Shown here in pieces: positions 56,334-64,000 of a DNA stretch of 64,000 nt; positions within the stretch are counted from its first letter, which is position 1, and every line of letters begins with the position of its first letter. The notes beneath the pieces were generated by a model, which had not been told where the DNA came from, did not search any database, and worked only from the letters and a program-made list of their open reading frames with translations. Source of the stretch: Reticulitermes speratus (taxonomy: Eukaryota; Arthropoda; Insecta; Blattodea; Rhinotermitidae); NCBI GenBank assembly GCA_021186555.1, contig JAJKFL010000039.1:26088233-26152232 (forward strand), read 5' to 3'. Made by a program: the position numbers and the translations under genes.

Positions 56334-56624
56334 TTGGACGGGCTTACGTCACAGGTGTTGCGGGGAAGAACATGCGTGTGCTACCTGGAAGGAAAGATGC
56401 GTTGGCAGTACTGGTTTCAGCGGAATACCATTAAAACTGACGAATATGCTGGTGTGAATGGAATGACCCTTCGAAGGTCGCCCGTGTCACGGAGTCACGG
56501 AGCTGTAGCACGCCCCGTTCAGTGGAAGGTTATTGTTGCATCTGGTAGTGCCGTTACTCTGGAGTCCAAAGCTGTCAGATTTATAGATCATATTATTAAA
56601 AGGAATGCTACACGTTATGATTAA
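56334..56624 (+). CDS. Unrecognised ORF, 96 codons, upstream of TH
   Basis: Open from MDGLTSQVLRG to a TAA, divergent from TH and about 850 bp from its ATG. It contains QWKVIVASGSAVTLESKAV and ends IIKRNATRYD. I do not recognise a family. It could be a chance ORF, a repeat-derived fragment or an exon of a divergent neighbour. Evidence is weak. Confidence 0.15.
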   Translation: MDGLTSQVLRGRTCVCYLEGKMRWQYWFQRNTIKTDEYAGVNGMTLRRSPVSRSHGAVARPVQWKVIVASGSAVTLESKAVRFIDHIIKRNATRYD

Positions 56625-56884
56625 AGAATGGTCACAGTGACGCATTATTTTGTATGTGTTAGCGTCACCATTTAACGTTTACAGTGTTGTTATTTTGCTT
56701 AACAGCTTCAGTTCTTCAAAGGAGATATCTCGTTAAATAATGTCGCCAGACTTTGCTCTGAAAAGACTTTGAATTTGATAACGTGCCTGAAAATAAACTC
56801 TTCTGCCGCTTCTTAACTATTGAAGCCAACAGTTTAGATGTATGAATTTCCATGAAAATGCAGGAAAGGGTGTCATTTCTATAC

Positions 56885-57275
56885 TTGATACCAGAAGATG
56901 AAAGGTTCAGTAATATTTCACTTGCTGTTACGTACGGGTCTGAAACTTGGTCTCTCACATTGCAGGAAGAATATAGATGTAGAACATTTGAGAACAGAAC
57001 GACGAGGGACATATTTGGAACTAAGTGAGGTGATGTAACAGGAGGCTGGAGAAATTTACATAATTAGGAGGTTCAGGTAATTCATACTCCTTACGAAATG
57101 CTTTTAGTGTGGTTAAATCTAGGTCTTGGCGTGGCATGTAGTACGCATGGAAGAGATAAGAAACACAACATATTGGTAGTAAAACTTGAGTAGAAGACAT
57201 CGTCTGGGATGCCTGAGGATAGATGGGAGGATAATATTAAAATGTACGTAAAATAAACATTGTGATGCCCTGAAC
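56885..57275 (+). mobile_element. LINE RT C-terminal remnant
   Basis: Reads YGSETWSLTLQEEYRCRTFE, IFGTK, GDVTGGWRNLHN and later MPEDRWEDNIKMYVK, in the order of the common LINE tail, broken by stops and frameshifts. Confidence 0.8.
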
Positions 57276-57629
57276 TTGATACTTCGGCTCAAGATAAGGT
57301 CCAGCGGTGGGTTTCTGTCAACGTAACAGTGAACCTTTAGTTTCCATAAAGGCGAAAGATTTCTTGACCAGCTGCGTGACTATTGGGTTCCGAAGTACTC
57401 TCCTCCAGAGAGTTAATGTGTAAGAAAATGTAGAAACTGGATAGCCAGAACTCCGATATTATTTGTATGCGAAATTTAAGCACTCCCTCCTCCTACCACT
57501 CGAAAAGATAAAATTGGGTGGAAATCTTATGCCAACAAATTAGTACTCGTATATTCACTGAAGCTGTACCACAGTAGGTAATTTAATAAGGCTTTGCAGT
57601 GTGGGGCTACGCTAACCATGATAAGTACA

Positions 57630-57800
57630 ACAGAATGGGTTGGGCGGAACGTGTAGCACACATTAGGAAGAAGAGTATGCATACAACATTTTGTGAGAGT
57701 CAGAAAAAATCAGACTTAATCGGGGACATAGGTGTAGATGGGAGGATAATATTTAAATGGAAGTGAAAGGTTTAGGGTGCGAGGGTGTGGACTGAATTTA
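57630..57800 (+). mobile_element. LINE 3' ORF fragment
   Basis: NRMGWAERVAHIRKKSMHTT begins the GHVAR-type block; GDIGVDGRIIFKWK and VWTEF follow. A second copy close behind the one at 56885. Confidence 0.75.
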
Positions 57801-58440
57801 AAAAAAAAATTAAAAATGTAAAAGTCGACTAGCATAAAGAGGATGGCGATTCAAAAATGCAACGAAACAGGGACTGTCAGTGATATTTTTATTTACTATT
57901 AACCCATGGAAGATTAAAATTAATTTGCGTTATGTATAAAGTTTCACTTTGTTTCTCACAGAGAACGCGGTGTGCTTCCATTCGAAAGACCAATCTACGA
58001 ATGCTGTATAGGGAAACAGTAATTGTTTGTCTTGAGAATCATACGGAACACACAAATACATGTGGGCCAAATGTGTAATATTTAGTGTTACACAATATTC
58101 TAACCACTGGACGTTAAAACAATAAACCTGGTTTATTTTCCTGCGCACAGTCTCACACAGCCGAAATATACGCACCATTTTAAGGAAACAAATATGCTTG
58201 TGAATTCACTGTGCTGTTTTTGTGTGCCTACTAGTGAATACAGTCAGTAGATTGTGCGACTCTTATTCATCAAATCATCCTGCTTAATGACGCATGTTTT
58301 ATATAAGGATGCTGTCAATTGCTAAGATTATAATAACATTGACAATTGACAGATATATTATAGAGTCGATGGTAGATGGATGAATATGAGTCTGGAACAT
58401 TAGAGGAATGATACTTGGCAGGAGAAATACGAAGTGCTAA
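57801..58440. other. Upstream flank, nothing recognised
   Basis: AT-rich sequence with short ORFs only. Confidence 0.6.
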
Positions 58441-58444
58441 GAAA

Positions 58445-58555
58445 AAAAACCTGTCCCAGTGCCACATTGTCCTCCCACATAGACCGCCCTGGGATCGATC
58501 CCGAGCCTCCGCTGCGAGTTGCTTAATTACATCATTAACCGCAGGCCTGTAAGAA
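58445..58555 (-). mobile_element. Fragment of SINE family C
   Basis: Minus strand GGGATCGATCCCAGGGCGGT, TATGTGGGAGGACAATGTGG and CACTGGGACAGG match the middle of family C (compare 61125-61315). Confidence 0.65.
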
Positions 58556-58559
58556 GTGA

Positions 58560-59855
58560 TGAATGAGTACAATAAAACAATGGAAAGTCGTGTCGTGTGG
58601 GTGGCAGTACTGCTTCGTTTGCGGGAGTGCCCAGCCGCAAGTGTAGCCCCGGAGACGCACTTTTGACTGAGAGTTTTCTCGTGGCTGTCATTAATCCATT
58701 CAGGCTAATGTCAGTATAGAACCTGAAACTAGATCACGATCTCTTCTTTCCATATCCTTGCTGATCATTATTCACAGATCATTGTATCATTCCACCGTAT
58801 ATGCCTTAATGAAAGTTATTGGAAGCGCCATTAAATAATACGATCATAAATACAAAATTTTCAAGGTAGGTTTTCTTTTTTACGGTATGTGCCCGTCATG
58901 TCAAGTACATATATATTTGTAAAAGGCAGAGGACATTGTAATCTTTATGCTGCTTAAATTGCTATTTCTGCTTACCGAAGGTCAGTTGAATTACACGCAT
59001 CACTGAATTTCACTTTTACACTTCATCTAATTTCTTTTTTCATATTTATCTTTCAACATGTCCTTGTTCTTTCTTTCTTTCTTTCATAAGTGATCGAAAT
59101 TTGCTTCTAGTGCTATCATTTCGTTTTGTGTATGTCGTGGTGTTTTACACTTTGCAAGACTGTCCCTCCTGTTTGTTGGTGGTTAACACGACCCAAATTT
59201 TAGTTGTGTGTTTTTGTATTCGAACACGGACAATATTTTGTCTGACAAACCGCGTCACTCTTCTCACAGTGACCGTTGCGCGTGAAAGCAGGCGAAGCAG
59301 TGCTCGCTGTTACTCCAGTTTGCCGTGAGTCGGGGTCCACGCGTTTTAGTTCAATGTATTGCAGTTAATAGCATTTTTTTACTTGCCGCATTAAAAAAAG
59401 TTGCTGCTAGCAGACACACGTGTCATATATAAGAGACACATTGTTCAACGCACGCCGAAGTTTTGTAAGTTAAGCGAGCCGACGGGAAGTGACTAGTGAT
59501 AATTGGAAGATAAATAATGCCCTTATAATTTATTTATCTACGCTATAATGTACGGCCTGTAGCTTCGAATGACTGTGTGATAGTGAATGAAGAATTGAAA
59601 CGGATGTGGACGGAAACGGCCGTGGTCTACTTTAAGGTACTCTCTCGGCGCCTGAATGGAGTAGCTGAGGAAAAGTACTAAACCCTCCGTCAGGATAGTC
59701 AGTGTCCCCGTTGAGATGCGAAGTGGGCACCTTATGGCAACAGAAGCTTTATCGCTTGACCAAATTTGCTCGGTTGTATTAATGCAGAACTTGTACTTCT
59801 AGTTCAATAATTGTAAATGCCATCACATAACATGCCACGCAGGTACAGAGAGGCG
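58560..59855. other. Upstream flank, nothing recognised
   Basis: A short TTTCTTTCTTTC patch near 59070-59085; otherwise no repeat or gene was recognised. Confidence 0.55.
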
Positions 59856-59859
59856 AATA

Positions 59860-60105
59860 GAAGTATAGCTCTATCCATGCTTAACCTCGGCGCTAGAGGG
59901 GGGTTGGTGGTTAACCCCACTCCCCGGCCACGTTACCCCCGGGAAAGAGCCCCGGTACCTATTATGCAGGACCCTGGTGGGGCCGCAGGGCCGGTCTGGA
60001 CTGGTGTGGAGAAGGGAAAATCTCTTGCTGCCACCGGCTTTCGAACCCCGAAACTTTCAGTCCATAACGAGTCGCTGTGTCGACTACACTGTCTTGGCCC
60101 GCAGT
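59860..60105 (-). mobile_element. tRNA-derived SINE, family A
   Basis: Minus strand GCGGGCCAAGACAGTGTAGTC head, TTCGGGGTTCGAAAGCC at the B box, then the GGGTACC and TTAACCTCGGCGCTAG blocks in reverse. One of the two minus-oriented family A copies, both outside the TH gene. Confidence 0.75.
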
Positions 60106-60109
60106 TCGA

Positions 60110-61120
60110 TAATTAGGTCTGTAAGTGTAATTAACATTCAAACCGCCCGAATACGTAACTCCACGTCTTATAGGCGTTTTTTAGAAACTCAGATTCGATC
60201 AGGAGGTCAGTGAATCCTCGTCTTTATGGAGCCTCACGCTAGATTACCGTATTTGGAACATATCGACAGTAGATTCTGTTCTGGTCCAGATGAATCCAGT
60301 CCATTTCCTCACGTCCTTTTGCGATAAAGTCCTTCTAGACCCTACTGTTTTCCTATCGTTTACGTCTCGTTCTTCCAAGTGGTGTGCTCCTTTCAGGTTA
60401 TTCCATACGAATTCCTCGCATATCTCATACTTGCCGTATTCACCGTCCATCTTAACATTGGTATGACAATTCTAATAATATTTGGTGAAGGGCACAAATT
60501 ATGAACCTGATTATATAATTTTCTCAGTCCTACTTTTCCCGTCTCTCAGATACAAATATCCCCTGAGAACCCTGCTAGAATACAGAATAAGGTTTCCTGC
60601 CTGATATGGCGTTATTTATGCTGTTAATGCATAAAGTGTGTATATTGAATGGGGAACATAACTGACGACGTGCTAGGAAATAACGTCACTCTTACGTCAT
60701 TCCGCTTTGAAGTGGCGCATTTCTTTTTCCCCCGGAGAGAAATTACAGGATCATCATACCTTATGCTTTTTACGCCATTTCCGAAGAGTAATTTGCTGGC
60801 AGATCAGAAAGTAAGTTGCAGGTTCTTTCCGGGGAGCCTTAAGCATTCTGTAGCATAACACTGACTCACAGGTTTCCAGGACGATGCTCCGTAACCGCGA
60901 TCCCTATTTAATTGTGGTTTATTCTAAGAAGTAGTAAAGTATTTCATATCCTTCGGGCATATCAGTTTGAATTGCGGTAGGGAACCGACTGTTCTCTTTG
61001 ATGTCTCGCGTTTTTCTTAATTTCTCCGTCTAATACCGAAATAAATTACACGAGGGACCTGTTTGCATCTTAAGCTTTTAGAGACAGCAATAAGTAGGTT
61101 TTTATGTGGCGTAAACTATC
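60110..61120. other. Upstream flank, nothing recognised
   Basis: Short ORFs on both strands, none with recognised motifs. Confidence 0.55.
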
Positions 61121-61124
61121 ACGT

Positions 61125-61315
61125 CAATATGGCCGTGCCATGATGACTCAGACGGTTAGTCGCCGGCCTCTCACCGCGGAAGCCCGGGTTCGATCCGAGG
61201 TCAGTCCATGTGGGAATGTGGTGGACAAAGTGACACTGGGACAGGGTTTTCCCCGAATACTTCGGTTTTCCCCTGTCAGTTTCATTCCACCAGTGCTCCG
61301 TTACAAGGAAAAACG
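61125..61315 (+). mobile_element. tRNA-derived SINE, family C
   Basis: Best-preserved family C head: GGTTAGTCGCCGGCCTCTCA, B box GGGTTCGATCC, then TGTGGTGGACAAAGTGACAC and TTCGGTTTTCCCCTGTCAG, CACCAGTGCTCC. The common tail is absent. Confidence 0.85.
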
Positions 61316-61504
61316 AAAAAACTAACAATCTTCATCACAGGGTTGCACAATAAGCCTCAAGGCTGCTGTGCGTCCGTAGCATCTGCTGCGGGGCCCTTAA
61401 AAAACACACATCAATATAAGTCGGCTATATAAATTATCTTACATCAAAGATACATTAATTCAATCTCCTATCGAGCAGGATGTGATTAGTTTGACCGTGT
61501 ATTG

Positions 61505-61527
61505 TGTGTGTGTGTGTGTGTGTGTGT
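61505..61527. repeat. (TG)n microsatellite
   Basis: About 12 TG dinucleotides. Confidence 0.9.
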
Positions 61528-61603
61528 CTCACTTATTTGAGACGGATATTTAGCTGGTACTTAGCTGTCCGCGACTGCTAGTTCAGCTGCCACCCATATC
61601 TTT

Positions 61604-61885
61604 GAGCCGGGATAGCGTGGTCGGTATAGTGACCAGGCTTCGGGCTGAGCGTCCGAGAAATCGTGGTTCATTTCCCGGCAGGGGCAAGAGACTTCTCCAA
61701 AGCGTCCAGACAGCCTCCCATTCAATGGGTACCGTGACTGTGACTTCCCCGGGGGTAAAGCGGCCGACTATGAAGCTGGCAACTCACCTTCATCTAGTTC
61801 CGGCGTTAAGAATGTTTGGAGCTATACCTTTACACCCCCCATATAACTTTATGGCGTGCGCAGGGACAACTTTATATTTTACCCT
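61604..61885 (+). mobile_element. tRNA-derived SINE, family A
   Basis: GAGCCGGGATAGCGTGGTCGG head; the B box reads GTGGTTCATTTCCCGG; then CACCTTCATCTAGTTCCGG, TTAAGAATGTTTGGAG and GGGACAACTTTATATTTTACC. Full-length. Confidence 0.88.
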
Positions 61886-62159
61886 CCGTATATGGAGGCA
61901 TCTCCTGCATAAGAAACGTAAGGACGCGCTATGCCGTATTTGAGCAAACTGAATGTGATTTTGCCTTGTATTTGCATACATTTTGGCTCTACAGGAAATA
62001 ATTGTGACAGTGACGTAGAAATTAATGCACTGTGTATTTCGTGTTATATAACTATTCTCTTCGATGATCCGTTTTTGACAGAACTTAGTGTTCTATCGGT
62101 GGTGTTTCTTATAAGGTGAAAGAATTATCCTTCTGCTTGATGAAGCAGAACGTTATGAA

Positions 62160-62275
62160 GACGTGTGGAAGGATGGAGGTATAGCTCCTCGCATTCGTAA
62201 CCTAGACGGTAGATGGACATGTGCTTTCAGCTTCTCTTACCGGCCGTTTGGCACCCACAGAAAATCTCTGGGCAT
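62160..62275 (-). mobile_element. Fragment of SINE family A
   Basis: Plus strand GGAAGGATGGAGGTATAGCTC, ATTCGTAACCTAGACGGTAG and GGCACCCACAG are the reverse complement of the family A 3' body. Confidence 0.5.
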
Positions 62276-62439
62276 ATGTTGGAGACTTCTTGGTTATCAG
62301 AGTTAATTAAAAGTTATGGCGAAGAGAAAATGTCTTGTCTTGCTGACAATGGAACCCAGTACTTACTCTGTGTTGCTTCGTCATTATGGTGATTGTGTTA
62401 CCGTGGTTGCTGAAGTCTCGGGTATATTGGGGCTATGCT

Positions 62440-62548
62440 GGACTCTTACAAACCAAATTTTATTACTGTGTTGTGGCATGTGATATTTTGTGTCTGGTTG
62501 ATATGTACTGACGTTTCAGAGGAACCTGCTTTCTTTATTCTCAGAGTA
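62440..62548 (-). repeat. Single-arm GAAACGT-type hairpin repeat (decayed)
   Basis: Minus strand CTGAGAATAAAGAAAGCAGG, TTCCTCTGAAACGTCAGTAC, ending CATGCCACAAC. Same unit as 27968-28042. Confidence 0.55.
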
Positions 62549-62605
62549 ATTTGTGAATGCAACAGAAGTCACACATTTCATTTGTCATATCGACCAGCTT
62601 AAGAA

Positions 62606-62885
62606 TAGGGGAGCATGGATATTATAGTCGGTATATCGACTAGGTTAATTGCATTTCGCTTTCCGGCTGGAGCAAGATTTTTTTCCGCTCCAAAGCGCCG
62701 GCTCAGGAGCCCACCCAGCCTCATGCTCAGTAGGAACCTGGGAAAGAGGTTCCCAGGAATTAAATGGATCCTGGACCTGAAGTCGAACACTCACCTCCAT
62801 CTAGTTCTGAGGTTAAGAATGAGTGGAGCTTTACATCCAGTCCTGTAAATACCGTCATGGCGTGAACAGGGACAACTGTACCCTT
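62606..62885 (+). mobile_element. tRNA-derived SINE, family A
   Basis: Diverged head (GAGCATGGATATTATAGTCGG), then GAGCCCACCCAGCCTCATG, CACCTCCATCTAGTTCTGAG, TTAAGAATGAGTGGAGC and GGGACAACTGTACCC. Full-length. Confidence 0.82.
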
Positions 62886-62889
62886 TTCT

Positions 62890-63735
62890 GTGGTCGTAAA
62901 ATTAGCGTGACTAGGAAACCCGAATGACGCGCGTATGAGCTGTTTGAGAAAACAAAGGCGTGAGTCATACAGAGCATGTACCTTTCTGTGGTCGTGTGTC
63001 CGACACGGATTCTGTCCGAAGGTTAAGTAACTACACAAGGTTAGCCATAAGAGAAAACAATGACAGCCTTACAGTCCATTTATTATTGGCATGAAAAAAA
63101 AGAACAGGGTAATGTTTATATTGTCGGATGAGCTTTGCTACTAATGCTGCGGCTACTACTATTACTACTACCACTGCTAAAACCATTTCTACTACTACCA
63201 CTCTTTCTGCTGTTGCTGCTAATGTATCCTGATAATTGTAACGAACATTAATGTATTAATTGCCAACTGAGTATTGTCATTTAACAATGTGACCGTAATA
63301 AATTTAGTCGCAGATTTATGTGACCTTTTTCTGAAGGCCATCGAAGTATGTGTTACCAACTATGTGTTGCCGATACTTCACCAACCGACGGTGCGAATTT
63401 TGTTTTAGTGCTCGTGAAAATATGAGTCTGATGGACTCCGTAGAGGAGAGCTTTATTCAGAAGATAATAGTCGCTCAGCTGGTCAAGAAACTCCTCACAT
63501 TTTATGGAACCCAAGCGTCCAGTATCGCGTTCAAAAGAGCTCGCCACTGATCATCTGTCCTGGACCCAATGGTTCCAGTTACCACCATTCCACCCTCCTT
63601 CTTTAAACCTTTAAAGACTAAGTACTTTTCTGCCCAACGCTCCCCCATTTCCGAAAGAGCATTGCTTTTTTGGAAGGCTCTCAGTCTTCGCCCGCTTTCT
63701 CTTCTGGTAGGAGCAACATGTAGATAAAGATGAGT
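62890..63735. other. Upstream flank, nothing recognised
   Basis: Contains an imperfect (CTACTA)n patch at about 63150-63200 and short ORFs without recognised motifs. Confidence 0.55.
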
Positions 63736-63737
63736 AT

Positions 63738-63885
63738 GGAGCATTCATGGAATGATGCTGACAGGGGAAAACAGGAGTACTCGAAGAAAAACCTGTACAA
63801 GAACCACTTTGTCCACAACAAACGTCACATAGAATAAACTGGATCGAACCCGGGCCTCGGTGGTGACAAAAGGATGAATCTGAAA
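63738..63885 (-). mobile_element. SINE family C, diverged
   Basis: Minus strand GAGGCCCGGGTTCGATCC, GTTGTGGACAAAGTGGTTC, GTTTTCCCCTGTCAGCATC and a final GAATGCTCC follow the family C order. Confidence 0.75.
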
Positions 63886-64000
63886 CGTACCTCGAGAGTA
63901 CGTTCGTACCACACAGCAAACACACTACGTCTCAATTATAAAAACCATTATGTTAATGCAGTGTAGAGGAATAATCACTCTTTGTTGTAAGAACCTTACA

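Noticed and set aside
1..64000. CRISPR arrays, operons, ribosome binding sites, prophage
   Set aside because: The window is eukaryotic with spliced genes; the tandem repeats lack the repeat-spacer pattern.

Overview
This window is eukaryotic, and almost certainly from an insect. Its one recognisable host gene is tyrosine 3-monooxygenase (TH; pale in Drosophila), which lies on the minus strand. Eleven coding exons run from the ATG at 55484 down to 12409. All are joined by GT-AG introns with matching phases and give 523 codons plus two bases. The last part of the gene (end of the catalytic domain and the C-terminal tetramerisation helix) was not found and probably lies beyond position 1. The long introns (25.5 kb for intron 1, more than 12.4 kb for intron 11) and dense retroposon content suit a large polyneopteran genome such as a cockroach or termite. 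That placement is inference.

Layout from left to right. 1-12408 is intron 11, with a broken mariner transposase at the edge, a Tigger-like end, a decayed jockey-type LINE, microsatellites, SINEs and a 95-bp tandem repeat. 12409-29926 holds exons 11 to 2, separated by introns of 0.7 to 4.1 kb. 29927-55415 is intron 1, with no recognisable gene but many SINEs, LINE 3' fragments, foldback elements and a 35-bp minisatellite. 55416-55484 is coding exon 1. 55485-56200 is the candidate 5' UTR and promoter (TATA-like box, paired inverted CCAAT motifs). 56200-64000 is upstream flank, mostly repeats, with one unrecognised ORF.

The TH protein is well preserved. It has the PKA-type RRRS site at Ser32, an ACT-like regulatory region, and the iron ligands His409, His414 and Glu454 with family spacing. 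Exons 3 and 4 are both phase 1-1 and together encode exactly 71 acidic residues. They look like the cassette that separates the short and long isoforms of Drosophila TH.

The most interesting repeat signal is a group of palindromic (foldback) elements. Their arms carry a hairpin of the form TGA(A/G)GATGG-stem-CCGAAACGT. At least three are bounded by 13-15 bp target-site duplications, so they behave as retroposed units rather than classical foldback DNA transposons. Single-arm copies also occur. Three tRNA-derived SINE families are present, and different SINE bodies share one 3' tail. Within the TH gene, the LINE 3' fragments and the most abundant SINE are all on the strand antisense to TH.
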